From the NCBI GenBank assembly GCA_026225945.1, contig JAMJFZ010002884.1:1240001-1304000 (forward strand): a stretch of DNA of 64,000 bases. The letters are read 5' to 3'. Source of the DNA: Cricetomys ansorgei. Its lineage: Eukaryota; Chordata; Mammalia; Rodentia; Nesomyidae. Numbering within the stretch: the first letter of the stretch is position 1; each line of letters starts with the position of its first letter. The notes beneath the pieces are model-generated. The model saw only the letters and a list, made by a program, of their open reading frames with translations, had not been told where the DNA came from and did not search any database. Positions 48,660 to 62,714 of this stretch are shown one piece after another. A program made the translations under genes and the position numbers.

Positions 48660-50487
48660 TAAGAGTTCCCTTTCTGTCATTTCCTGACCTCATCCCCAAC
48701 CAGCCTCTTGTACTGCCTGTTGGGAATCTTAAGGGAAACAATGGGCAGGTGTCTGATAGAACAAACTGCCTGATGACTGAAGAGAAGAACAATGCTTTAT
48801 TTTAGTACTGATTTGCTCTCCTGCCTCCTAGGATTCTGGACGAAGGGTCAGTGTTTCTCATCTTCTGACTTTTCTTCTGAAGCAGAAGCAAAGTATGTTG
48901 GATTCTAATAAGTCTGCAACATCGTATCATCACTTCCATGATTTCACAAATCACTTTTGTGTGTCTGGACAAATCTATCTGGTTCCTGTTAGTTGTACTT
49001 CCTAGGAGAATTATTTGTGATGCTTTTTGATACAAAACAGCCAGGGAGATATGATTATCAGTGGAAGAAAAAGAATTATATACATGTGCCGGTTCAGAAT
49101 GTTCCTTGCCGTGAACTTCAGGTCCTGCTTCAGGAAATATCTGAGCTGCTTCTTATTTCTTCTGGAGAGGTTTGCTAGTTGCTTTTCATATTTTGAAGTG
49201 CCTACGTTAAATTGACTTTATCATCGTAGGAGTTCTTCTAGATGCTAAAATGCACATGGAAAACAACTCCAATCAGTTTTTTTTTTGTTTTGAATCTTTT
49301 GTTCTTCCTAAGTATACTTACTTCTTAATCATTCAGCATCTATTGTCCTTTGTATTATTCACAGATCTTATGATTCTTTTTATTATTTGTATCATTACTG
49401 TTGGGTAGAATTTCAGGACATGGCTCAAGGGAAGGGGTAAACTATGACAGCAATGGCAACAGTTATGTGTGGTATCCTGGCCTCTTCCCAGGGTTAGGTA
49501 ACGATGGGTGTCCATAAGGTTTGAAGCACAGTCCAAGACTGTGACCTCATTGGTATCTTCCTCTTTGTCCCCTATCCACTCATTCATTTGGGAAAGAACC
49601 TCCTGGCTTGAAGTTGGTGACTCAGGAGATAAGGCACTTGGGGTGGAGTAGGGCAGAGGTAAGAGAAGTTACCTAGCATTTCCTGGTATTTCTCTTTCTC
49701 CCCCCCCCAGGTCTTGTTTTTTTTTCCCCATCCAGAGGCAATGCAATTTAGGTTCCTCCCCTTGCTTTACAGGTTTAGGATTTTTTTTCTGTCTTTAACC
49801 CAGGGTGATTTCTTAACCCTTTGCAAGTCCCCGTGAAGCTTTCAGAAAAAAGGAGTCAAATTTTTGATAATTATCTCAGAACAGGAAATGGGATAAGAAC
49901 AGGGCCATTCAGCTTTAAACTAGTGTAAGAACCCTATTCCCATCTGCTCAGTGAAATGGAAGACCCAGGGACTGGCCAGCACCCTTGGACTGCCTAGCTT
50001 AGTGGAAGTCCATTCAAGCTAGGAAAATGTCAAGGAAGCCTAGGGCTTTTGTTTTGCTTTTCCCATCAGTATGGAAGCATCTGAGGCACTGCCTCCCTTC
50101 TGCCCTGTGGATAGGCTGATTCTGATATGTTGCCTTGTGGAAGAGGAGTGTGTTGGCTAGGGTGTGGAGCTGAAGCCAAAGCCCCCACTCAGCTCATGGC
50201 CCGCCTTCCCGGGAAAGCTATTTTCAGAACTCATTCACCAGTATTGTTTGTGATCTGAAATGACTCCCACAGTGTTTGAAGCTAGATGGAAAAGGTCTTT
50301 GATCTGCCTAAATAAATAACGGAGACAAAGAAGGGTTTTTCCTTCCCATACTGATTAAACAACCGGAGAAATTAAGCTGCATATCTCTTATAGGGAGATA
50401 TGTATATTTTCTCCTTCCCTCTAAATTATCTGTGATCTCACTCTATTTCTGTGCCTTGAAACAACAAAGCCTGTGCTGACCTGCCTT

Positions 50488-50600
50488 CGTTTTTGTTTTT
50501 GTTTCTTTGTTTTTGTTTTGGACCTTGCTGGGCATCCAATCCAGGACCTCCAGCATGCCAAGCAAGGGCCCTCCCACTGATCTCCACCCCCAGCCCTTGA
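50488..50600 (-). repeat. ID/B4 SINE
   Basis: TTTTGTTTTTGTTTCTTTG tail, GCATCCAATCCAGGACCTCC, AGCATGCCAAGCAAGGGCCC and CTCCACCCCCAGCCCTTGAG. Confidence 0.8.
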
Positions 50601-51399
50601 GCAGTATTTTAACACCCAGGTATGCCCTAACAGTTGCTTCTCTATGGGACAGGAACAGTTGACAATGATAAATGAATAAAAAAATGGCCTAAGCCTAAGC
50701 TAGAGGTGTTCCATGTGAAGTTTGGGTACACATCAGACAAATTCTGTCTCTAAGCATTTTGCATGCCCTGTGTGTGTATATGTGTGTGTGTGGTGGGGGG
50801 AGTGGCACCTATTGACAGATCCTTGGCAAAAAGAGGCAGTCCAACAGCTTTCCAGAAGTCTACTGCCTTTTAGGTGGCGACACATTTTCCTCTTTGATTT
50901 CCTGTATGGCTTGTAAATATCTTCCCGAGTAGCGGCAGCTTGCAGAAAAATAGAATAATTAATAACAACAACAACAACAAAAGCCTATGTTCTGAACTCT
51001 GAGGCCACAAATGACAGATCAAGACCAAGAGTAGGTTTTGTGAACAAACTGCTGTTCAAAAGAAAACCCCACTTTCATTTGCCTTCAGAGAGTCAGTGAA
51101 ATGCTAGAGATTTGCTGTTAAAATGAACAAAATGTTATAAACAATCCTTTGATTACTTCATCGTCCCCACACCCTCCTCCCTACTTAAAAAATAAATAGC
51201 TTGAATGCTCAGAACTCCAGATGGGAAAGAAGGCCAAAGATGTGAAGAATTTTTAAATTTCTAAATCTTCGTCTTTCTAAGTGCTGAGCCCCTTTTGCAT
51301 CCTGGCTTTATACATTGGTCAAGTGCTGTGAAAAAAATGAAATCATTTCTGTTTATTAAGCAGCCACCCTCTTTCGGTTGTTGAAATCATGCCCAGATC

Positions 51400-51610
51400 T
51401 GAGGTTTTCTTGAAATGCTCGTTGAACAGAATCTCAGGGTGACCTAAATCTGTAGTTCAGCACAGAGCTGCTTGTGCGATTTGAACGGTCCGGAATTATT
51501 CACAGGCTGCTCCAAGATTCACATTCCCTGTCACGGAGCCTAGGAGAGACACCATTTCCGTGGTGAGAAGCTGGCTTTAGCCGGTTGGTGGCACCTGCTC
51601 CGATGAAAGT
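51400..51610. promoter_or_regulatory. Candidate intronic regulatory block with retained CpGs and a TEAD-like motif
   Basis: Repeat-free stretch with CpGs more frequent than in the flanks (TGCTCGTTG, GTGCGATTTG, AACGGTCCGG, TCACGGAG, TTCCGTGG, AGCCGG, TCCGATG) and ACATTCC at about 51520, the core of the TEAD site. Enhancer function is inferred from composition only. Confidence 0.35.
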
Positions 51611-53539
51611 GTGTGTGTCTGGGGGCAGGGGGCTTGCATGTGTGTGGGCTTGCACTCTTGTAGGCAGGTGTGCATGTGAGAGTGACTAAAGAGGATGGGG
51701 ACCCTAGTCATGGAGGTAGTAGGGTGGAAAGGTCTGTTTTTGCTGGCTGTATGTTGTTCTTACTTTCCCTTTTTGTCTTGACAAGCTCTCTTTGAGAATA
51801 GATCCCCTCTCAGTGCAGCTTTGGGGAGGAGTCTGATTTTGGTGAGTGGTCCCATCATAGACAACCAGGTCCCCTCTTCTCCAGAGTACCAGTCAGTTGC
51901 CCATGAGTCTTAGAAAGGAGCTGGGTGTTGGAGAGAAGGGGCAGGGAGGCAGATCAGATTGTCCACGGGATCATGTGATTCTATTGTCTCCTGGTGGCTT
52001 GTTGTTCCCAGTTAGTTATGTCAGTGGGGAGCGGTTCCAGCTGCTATGGGGTAGAAGGACCTGGAGAGTGCAGTGCTTTCTTGTCTGCCACTTTATTACT
52101 ATCATTACTCTTTGTTTTATTATTTTTAATCTTCAGTGTGGTTTTGTTTCCTCTGACATATGCCATAGTTCTCCCCAACCCGTGTCTTCTTCCCTCTGTC
52201 CCCTGTTCTCAGAGGGAACCTCACTCCACTGTTAACGTTGCCCTGCCTTTTGATGGTGGGCAGACACTGGCACCAGATGGAGTTCCTTGCCTGGAGGTTT
52301 TTCTTTTTGACTACCCAAGCCTTTGCTTTTTGCCTGTTTGCAAACTTGCCAGTGAAGGACTGCCTTGGTTTTTCCAACACCACAGCTCTGCTTCCTTTTG
52401 TAGCATGGGGAGTCAAGGGGCAACTGCTTTGTTTTTGCTTATCTTCATCCTGGGCTTATCTGACCCCATTGGCCTTCCGGAAACTTTGCAGTATCCTTCC
52501 CTAGATCCCTGAGAAGCCTGTCCACTGTCCAGGGCCTTGACAGGCCATTTGCCCTTCAGGGAGGAGGGAAGCAGATGCCTAAGTCTGTTTAAGAAAAGGG
52601 CCCCTTTTGCTTGATAAGCTCCCAGGGGAGCTGTGGGGAGGAAGCCCAGTTTGAAACTGTGTTCAGTCTTTCGGAGAAAACACCTTCCAGGTTTCCAAAT
52701 CCTGAGAACAAGGGCAAAAGATAGTGAATGATATTTTTGCTTTAAGTTTTGAAAGCAAAATTGGAGAACATGAAATTTAAGTCCCTCTTTTCTGGCCAAG
52801 ACATTCAAAAGTCCGTTCCTTCCACAAAGCACAGGACATTCTGACTCTATATTACACATTAATTAAGACAGCTCTTGGAAAGAGAGCACATAGTTTTTAC
52901 CTGTACAGAAACTGAAGATCCACAGAATGGAAAATGGGAACCCTTCACCAAATAAATTCATAAACCACCCCCAGGCTTTAGAACAACTGAGTGTTATGAG
53001 CTCTTGGAAAGAAAAGTAATATATGGTAGCAACTTTTCAGTTGTAATCTTGGATAGTATGTCATTTTTTTCTATGCCCATGTAGTTTGCATGATGTCTTC
53101 AATATTTAACAATTACTTCCAGTGACATGTATATAAAATTGGAAGATGTGTATATGCTAGAGGCATGTACAGGGCTATAGGACAGACCCCGAGGTATAAA
53201 CAGACTTGAATACTTTTGTATCAAGGTCATTGGATGTGTCCATGAGCAAATATTTGGAATGATTTTGTAGTTGTAAACAGCCTGTATGGGGAGGTGCTCT
53301 TGGGGATGCTGGTTAACTGGAGTGTGTGAGAGAGAAATGTGTTAAAGTGTCTGGATTGCTAGTGAAAATTTAATTGGTCCTAGTCATTTGTCCAACTTCT
53401 AACAAGAATTTTATGCAAATCAGCACAAAGATTAACAGGGAATTCTATCTGGAAGACACTACCAAGGTCAAAATATCTCACTGGAAGATAAGAAGCTGTA
53501 ATTTTTATTAAGTCAAAACATGTGAAGGTCCCAGTATTT

Positions 53540-53668
53540 TTGCAATTCATTTGTAGCCTTGGCTGTTTTGGAACTCACTTTATAGACCAAGCTGCTCTTG
53601 AACTCATGGAGATCTGCTTGCCTCTGCTTCTAGAGTGCTGCGACTAAAGGTTCACCATTCCTGGCAAG
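53540..53668 (-). repeat. B1 SINE
   Basis: TGTAGCCTTGGCTGTTTTGG, AACTCACTTTATAGACCAAG, GAACTCATGGAGATCTGCTT and AGTGCTGCGACTAAAGG. Confidence 0.9.
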
Positions 53669-53671
53669 ATT

Positions 53672-53875
53672 AATTTTTAAAATGATTTATTTTATGTGTG
53701 TGGATAATTTGCTTGCATGTGTGTCTGTGTACCACCTGCATACCTGATGCCCACCAGAAGACAGCATCAGCTCCCCTGGAACATGGTGGTTATGTGGGTT
53801 TCGGGAATCAAATCTTGATCCCCTGAAAGAGTGGTTAGTGCCCTTAACCACTAAACCATCTTTCCGACTTCTATA
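53672..53875 (-). repeat. B2/B3 SINE
   Basis: AATGATTTATTTTATGTGTG tail, GATGCCCACCAGAAGACAGC, ACATGGTGGTTATGTGGGTT and CCTTAACCACTAAACCATCT: the reversed element, placed directly after the B1. Confidence 0.9.
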
Positions 53876-55031
53876 ATAAGTAATAAGAACAAGTTTGCAC
53901 AGCTAGTGAGCAGTAACAAAAGTCTCCAAAGTCCCTTTGTTGGGATCTAAGTCATGCTCTTAGCCATCTGTCTTCTCTGAATTCCATACACTTTGATTGT
54001 TTTAGTTAATACTTACACACAAATCATTTGTACTTCATTAGGTACTAACATTTTTGCATCTAGTAATTAGGTACCAAAAATAAATCATATAAAGAGTCAT
54101 ATTAAACAATGTATCGATGTTTTCCTTCTGAAACATTCTATAAGCAATGGGTTGGGGATTTGTGTAGCACTGTTCAGAAATTAATGGAGCCAGAAGTTGG
54201 AATTCTTATTCATTCTCCTCAATCTCTCTTTTTCTGTCTCTGTCTCTTTCTCTTTGTCTCATTCAAGATGGGACTAGGCTTGTGTTCTAGCCCCACACTG
54301 TATCCCTAGCTCTCAGCACATTTCTTTCCTTCTCTGGGTCTTTGTGTCATCCTGTCCAATAAAATAATTTCTTTAAAGCCTTTCTAAGTCCTAAATTTTG
54401 TGAATCAGTGTATTATAACTAGTATGATAGTATTGTCTATACTCTTCTCTGAGTCTCCAGATTGCTGCTTCATGTGTATTATTAAGTTGATAATTGGTAT
54501 GAGTAATAATTATTTGGTGACTTTAAATTTAATACATCTCTTCCTATCTTTGCATAGTTCTTGAGTGTATGAATCCTCAAAGATAGTCACAGGTAAGAAA
54601 CTGAAAGGCAATCAAATGATTGTTTTAAATAAACAAGTAAATGTATTTTCTCAATTTAAAGTCTTTGAATGTCTTGGGTGCATACATAACATTTTTTCAA
54701 ACAGGTTTAGTTTTGAGTCAGGGCATAAGCATTACTTTGTACAAGAGGAATTTTAAACGAGTGAGCGATGAATGTGGAGATAGCCATCTTAAGATTTCTT
54801 ATTTACCTCAGAGGTTATCTGGTTTCATCTCCAAAGGGATCATAGCTAGTGAGCAGTAGCTGTTGGACAGAGCCACAGAATGTCTCGGTAGGAACGAACT
54901 CCGATGTTCTTTGATGGGGATCCTACTCTGCCTGCTTCTCATTTTGCTGTATTTTGGGGGTAATCTTCTTGTGTCATTTACTTGTGCCTTGGGAATGAAC
55001 TTAATCTGAGCTTGCATTTTGTGTTTTTCAG

Positions 55032-55488
55032 GACAACACAGGACATCTCGCTGCCTTTGTCAGCCAGGAATTCCCAGCCTCACAGCCCTTCTTCTTCCCT
55101 GACATCGGGGAGTTCTTTGCCCTTGTTGCAGTCTCCACAGTCTACTAGATTGCCTCCTGCTCAACACCCATTAGTCTCAAACCAAGGTGACCACTCTGCT
55201 CACCTGCCAAGGCAGCAGCAGCAGCACTATCATCTTAATCAGAGTCACCAGGGGGACCACTACCGTCTCTCCCAGCCCGGCCTGACTCCTTCCTCACAAC
55301 AGCAGTCCGGAGAAGCCTACGCAGCTATGCCTCGGGCTCAGCAGTCTGCTTCATATCAGCCCATGCCAGCTGACCCTTTTGCCATCGTCTCTAGAGCCCA
55401 GCAGATGGTTGAAATCCTCTCTGATGAGAATCGGAACTTGCGGCAGGAGTTGGATGGATGCTATGAGAAGGTGGCAAGACTGCAGAAG
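55032..55488 (+). CDS. Amot: Angiomotin, second coding exon (residues 291-443; Ser/Gln-rich region, p80 start, start of coiled coil)
   Basis: The acceptor TTTTTCAG precedes base 55032 and the donor AAG|GTATGG follows 55488. The exon completes codon 291 (Arg) and adds 152 whole codons, ending in phase 0. Residues 292 to about 389 are low-complexity, rich in Ser, Pro, Gln and His, as in the family. ATG at 55327 (residue 390, [11 protein letters not shown]) corresponds to the first Met of the known short p80 isoform, which lacks the YAP-binding N-terminus. From [18 protein letters not shown] onward the sequence enters the conserved angiomotin coiled-coil (ACCH) region, which mediates dimerisation and lipid and membrane binding. 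The long Gln/His tract I recall from human angiomotin just before the p80 Met is reduced here to short runs, which shifts that Met from about 410 to 390. Confidence 0.96.
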
Positions 55489-56188
55489 GTATGGCTTTCC
55501 TTGAGGCTCAATTCAGACTTGATTGAATCTTACTAGTGTGACTCGTTAAATGCTGGTATAAAGATTTCATCTGTGTGTGCTTAGCATCTCTCATGGGTAG
55601 ATCTTTGAGATTCTTCTTCTGGTGTTGGTTAAACTTTAGGAAGAAACCTGTCTATCTAGGATAACTAAGTTTTTCTCTTTTTTTAATCAGCATACATTAA
55701 TCATACAAAACAAGGAGTTTTTCGATGAAATTTTCGCACATGTGTATCGTACTTTTATCGTATTTGTACTCATTACCATCTTTTGTCCCCTCTTTTCTAA
55801 GGAGTAACATTTTACATTTATACTAAAAGAAAAATACTATTGATTTCCCAGACTCTGTAAACCTAAAGAAAACTAAGTTGATTAAAAAGTCAACAGAGAT
55901 ACTTCTTCACAAAGAATAGTGAGGTCTGTGTTCATGCCAAACCTGCCAGCATTTAAAGGCTTTTTGTCTTGATTATATTTGTCCCATATGATTTTGAATC
56001 AAAAATATAAAGCCATAGTTCATAGTTACTAGAAAAATCCCACCAGCTGAGGTTTTGTATGGTTCAGGAAAAGGCTGACATTGCTTTGACTTGTGGGAGT
56101 TCTCTTTTTAATTCTTTGACACTAGCCCTCCACCCTAGTTTGCTTTGGTCTTTCTCCACAGATGCAGTTCAACATCTGCTTTCTTTCT

Positions 56189-56238
56189 GTGTGTGTGTGT
56201 ATGTGTGTGTGCATGTGCGCACACACACATGCACGTGT
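56189..56238. repeat. Alternating purine-pyrimidine tract with TG and CA arms
   Basis: Fifty bases of strict alternation, passing from TG repeats through GCATGTGCGC to CA repeats and GCACGTG. The two arms are mutually complementary around TGTGCGCACA. Confidence 0.85.
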
Positions 56239-58179
56239 TGAGGGGGACACACAAAGGGTCTTAGCACCACAGCTGTGTGACAGGTGACAGCCCTAGGCAG
56301 AGGAAATAGAAAAGGCAGTATGTGTCCCCAGTTCCCATGTTTCCGTGTTCCCTCCACCCCCACTGTCTGCTGCAGCTGCGACTTTAAGCTTTTGAGTGGC
56401 CCACGGACCAAAGCTAAGTTCTGGCCTTAGTGGCCATTAGTGAATAAAGTTGTGCCTTTGGCAGTTTCTTTGTAGCTTTTGTCCATGAGGAGTTCATATG
56501 GCATGATCTTCTTGCAAATGCTGCAGGAAGGCAAGACTGAAGGTGGGGAGGGAGGGGCAGTTGCCTTGTATTGTTCAGCAATTCTGTCCCTAGGAGACAA
56601 CAAGAATAGAAAATTCAGGAGTTTGCATGAAGCTGAGAATTTGCCAACACCAGGCCTTTTACCTAAAGGAGAAATGTGCTTATTTTTCCATAGTTAAGTG
56701 AGCTTTTATAGTAGAAAAGATGCCCTCCTTTCTCTATTTCCTCTAAACTGGTTGAGGGCTGTTACTTTGGATTGAAAGCTATTACTTTGCCTAGATTTTA
56801 TATTTTTATCTCTTCTCAGTTTGACAATACCCCTCTCTAACGTTGCATTAATGTTTTACCTACTTTTTGTCCATCAACTAGAAACCCTGTTTGGCTGATT
56901 AAATTAGTAGTTGACATCTATTCTCTAACTTTTAATTTGGCTTGGCCTGACCTCATCTTTGACACAATCACTGGTGACCAAAGGATCCCTGGTGGTACTA
57001 GGAGATGGTCAGGGTGATTGGGCGTAGGTCGCAGAATAGGAATTCTGTTTACTGTTTGTTCCTTGTGCAGAGCTCATCAGAAAAGCGCAATCATCATAGC
57101 TGGAATGTCTGGAGAAGCATAGTCCAAGCCAATGCTAAGATAGAAAATGTGACAGGTGGGGGAGAAGAAGAAAATGAAAGTACAGGAAATAAGGTACACA
57201 CCAGATGGTAGAGCTAGAAAACTAAATAAATAAAAAGCACTGGAGACTCCTGAGGACAGAAAGTAGAATGAATCAATCCAGAAGCCCTCTACCACAATCC
57301 CTCTGTTCCATCTCTTCCATCACCCACACCAAGCCAGTAGATCCGTCCTTCTTGGCCTCTCTGGGAAGGCCTTGATGTACTGTTCTTTGCAAGGGGACAG
57401 TATCTCCACAAGGGGAAGGGGAAGGATTAGCACCAGATCCTTCACAAGCTGGCTGTGCACTTTGAGAAAAGGGACTGTCTTCTAGGTGTGGCCTTCTGGG
57501 GCGTTGGGGGCAGTACATAGGAAGCCTCACTCACTTTCTCTTGGCTGCCTCTTGCAGACCAACACCAAGCCTGCTCTTTCAAATGGAAATGTTTATTTTC
57601 TCCTCTCCAGCACTTGAATTTCATGCAAAAGCTTCATCAGGCACAGGCCCTGCAGATCTTGTCTCTAAATGCCATTCACCAGTTTTCACCTTCTGTGCTG
57701 CTATCTTGGTGCCATCTGAAAGGAGAAAAACACTTTCAAGTCTGCTCTTTTCAGTGGTGTAAGCCTCATTTGTTTGCAGGCAGTTCTGTCTCCAGCAGGA
57801 TTTTGAAGATGGGGGCAGCTAGAATTGATTGTAACCCTGCCTCCCATCCCCCATCCAAAACTGGGGTGCCTGTTTATTTCACTCCGTAAAAGCACTCTAA
57901 GCTTTGTTCAGGAAGAGTGGGAAAATGAGAACAAATGCAGAGTGGTTGCAGGAGTCAGACTTAATTTGAAAATTGCTTAATAGGCCATGGGGTTTATTTG
58001 TCTTATACAAATTATATGCAAATAATCTCTGCGGTTATTACACGTGCACTGGAGCTGCACTGGTGGCAGAAACACTCTGGAGTCTAATTTCTTGTTTTCT
58101 TCCTAATTCTGGCTAAACTCTGGACAAGAACCTTTGGTTTTTCTTCTCATTTTATAAGATTTGCAGAGAGGTGTCATAA

Positions 58180-58660
58180 AACCACACAAATCATGAATTT
58201 CAGTTAAAAATCTGTACTGGTTTCCCACTGACTATGGTGACTATGGATAAAGTCCAAATGCTTGGCATTTAAAACTGTTTTATGACCTGACTTCAGTCTA
58301 TCCTCACAGGCATATCCCTCTAGCTTCCCTGTGGCTACCACGCAGTGTCCAGCTAAATTAGACTCCTGGTCATTCTGGGAATGCGTTTGCTTACTCAGAA
58401 TAGACTACCCTTCCCCTCACCTCTGCCCATTGAAATCAAATCCAGATTTCAGGATCTGACTCCAAATGCCATCTCTCCGTGAAATTATTTTCATCCCCTC
58501 CTCCAACCAGGGATAACTTCTTTCTTTCTTTTTGCTTTATAGAACTACTCCTTGTTTTCTTACAGCTGTGCCTCACCCCATATTCTCTGACTTGATTGCT
58601 ATATTGACAGCTCCTTGAAGGCAAGGATAATGTGGGTGTTATCATTCAGGTTTGCACACT
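58180..58660 (+). mobile_element. L2 LINE 3' region
   Basis: CCAAATGCCATCTCTCCGTG, ATCCCCTCCTCCAACCAGGG, CTGTGCCTCACCCCATATTC and CAGCTCCTTGAAGGCAAGGA follow the L2 3' UTR. The minus-strand frame at 58436-58645 is not a gene. Confidence 0.75.
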
Positions 58661-59063
58661 TCATAATTTAATCAGGTCTCTTTAACTATTTGACTCTTGA
58701 TGAAAAAGTTGTGAAAGTGAATTGAATTATGCTGCATGAGGCAGATGATTTGGGTTTTCAGGGCTTATAGCTGTTGCTGATTTGTACTTGGGAAATGGTA
58801 ATTTAACTGCTTTCAGCTAAAATGAGGCAAGTTACATTGGCTAGGCAGATGTCAGGACAAAATGAGAGAACCATGCCGAAGTTTTTTGAGTGCTTCAAAA
58901 TATAGTTATTACGACAAAATATGCAGTATTATTAATATGTACAAAATCAGAAAAAAAATCAGAAATTAAAATCATGTATGCAATCTTTTATCTTACTGCT
59001 TTCCATGAAGGCAGAAATTAAACTGCTCAACCCACACCCTGTCCACACCAGCAGATGCATGCA

Positions 59064-59108
<45 letters not shown>
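59064..59108. repeat. (CA)n microsatellite
   Basis: About 22 AC/CA units, 242 bases upstream of the third coding exon. Confidence 0.95.
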
Positions 59109-59110
<2 letters not shown>

Positions 59111-59272
59111 TGCATTTGCCCTAAGGAAATCTCATGAAGCAGTTGAGTCATTTACTGAGCTTACAGGTGATGGTGGAGAATCTTTCTTGAAAACTCAGTT
59201 CTTACCATGTTATGTGCACTCATCTCACCTCCTGGCCATCTATCTATAAGCTCCGAAAGAAGCTGCAGCTGA

Positions 59273-60692
<1,420 letters not shown>

Positions 60693-62179
60693 TAGAATGG
60701 AAGTACAGTTTATGAAAATGTTCCCTGGCTCTCTTTAGCCTTCTAGAACAACCAGGAGAGAATGAATGTCTTCTTCCTGTTACTGCATGAATGACAAGAA
60801 GGTTGTTGCCACAACCTGTAATCACGTTAAAGGACTGTTCTCTATACTAAGTCAGAGAAGCCCATTAGGATCCCTACCATTGTTGTGGCTAGCTGAAGAA
60901 AAGACCTTAGGGAATATCTTCCTTAAAAGTGCAAAAGGGATTATTGTAGGCAATTCCATATGCTGGCTGTGGTAGAAGGGATGAACATGCAGGACAGTGA
61001 TTAATGTTTGGAATCCCCGGCCTGTACCAGGGGTTCCCCGACTAAGCATTTATTGCTGTTTCATATCATTACACACTGGCAGATTGTGAGGAAGCAAGAG
61101 AAGAAAGGGCCTCTGCTATGACCTGAATTCATGGTTCTGATTGCAGAGTTGGAGAGTATGGGGCTGGACAGAACTGTGCCTTCCTCATAATAGTGTTTCC
61201 TTTGTCTAAAAATACTCCTAGGACTGTAACAATGAATTAATCCTCTTCTTTATCGGTCCCTAATAGACTCCACCCAGCTAGACAATGCCTAATTCTTTCC
61301 AATTGCTATAATAAAGGCAGCAATAAGAACTTCATTGTAGACTGAGTCCACTGGGAGAACGAATTGGGTTGAGAACAGATGAACTGCCCTTGTTTCTGCA
61401 GATGCCAAAACTTGGCTTCTCCCTACCCCAGCCTCCCTCAGAGCAGCTCCAGCTAAAGTCCCGCTTGGTGGGGATTTGTCAGTCTCCTCTATTTTTTGCT
61501 AGGCCTCCCAGTGACCCTTTCATGTCATTCTGTGCAGTTTTCAGTTAGCTTTTACAAGTCTACTTGTCTGCATTTGCAATATTTCCTTCCCTGCCTGGGT
61601 GAGTTGCTCTGTGGTGCTCTGGCTTCAGAACAAGTCGTGCCCCCCCCCCTTTGTCAGTAGCCTAAGAGCAAGGAATGTTGTTTTTCTGGTATCATCAGAA
61701 CCTAGGGTAAATTGTGAAGTTGCTTTTGTGGTGTCACCGTTACCCTGGAAGCTAGTTTGGTGGTGGCAGGGAAGACAGTGGCAGCCTCCCAGAATAAAAC
61801 AAAACATATGGATTCTTGCCCTGGATCTGCTAGCTTATACTTCTCTGTGTGAAGAAATGGTATTTCAGCTGCTCTCAGAGCTCTGCCATGGGTTTATAAA
61901 ATTCAGCTACTTACAGACCAAACTAGATTAACAGCATGGTGAAACACTGTCAGTGGTTCTAAAACTAGGTTGGGAAGAGAGCATGCCCTTTGACCCCTTT
62001 ATTTCTTTTGCCTTTGGCCATCCAAAGGGCCTTGCAAGGTTTGAACTGTAGCAGGAAGAAAGAAAGCTCTTTTGAAAACCCTTCCTTCCCCGAGAGACAA
62101 TCAATTCAACCCAGAAGGCAGTTGGGTACAGTAGAAAGGACATAGAATAAGTTGATCTTAAGTATGGAATCCAGCCCTT

Positions 62180-62345
62180 ATTTGCCAGTTGTGAGAGCTC
62201 TTGAAAGTTAGTCATGCTTAATCTCCAAGTCCTGTTTCCTCATATGCAAAATAGAGAAGTGAAGAATAATACCTCATATCCTTGTTCTGAGGATTAAGCT
62301 AGTACAATGCCTGAAATGTAGTGAGTATTCAGCAAATGTTCATTT
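62180..62345 (+). repeat. MIR SINE
   Basis: TTGCCAGTTGTGAGAGCTCT, GTCCTGTTTCCTCATATGCA, GAATAATACCTCATATCCTT, TCTGAGGATTAAGCTAGTAC and GTGAGTATTCAGCAAATGTT follow MIR on this strand. Confidence 0.8.
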
Positions 62346-62714
62346 CTTTTCAAAGTACATCTATTCACATAAATGTATGTAATGTCACAGTGGGAAACAA
62401 GGCCAAGCTGGCATAATGTAGTCAAGGTTCAAGGTCTTAAAAAGAAAGATATACCATCTCCAGGTCCAAACCTAAACTATTTATTTGAGATTCTGGTATG
62501 AGGTTTATCCTAGGTAACAAGAAATGTACCCAGAAAAACATGAGATATAACTGTGTATATCATGGTCCCTAGTAGATGTACTTTAGTATTAAATTCAGAA
62601 ACAAAATTGCTGCTCTTATAGGTCAGGTGAGACTTAGCATTGACATTTTAAAAACAAATATAAAGATTCACTCACGTCCTAATGAAAGACATATTTTGAA
62701 GCTATATGATTCTT

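Noticed and set aside
51994..52512. 172-codon open frame (+) with an overlapping 148-codon frame (-) at 52413-52859
   Set aside because: Inside an Amot intron, no recognisable domain or homologue, hydrophobic stretches follow from T-rich sequence, and overlapping frames on both strands suggest chance.
55489..55536. Readthrough of the second Amot exon ending in a stop at 55534-55536
   Set aside because: The donor at 55489 is good and the spliced frame matches the family; a retained-intron isoform cannot be seen from sequence alone.
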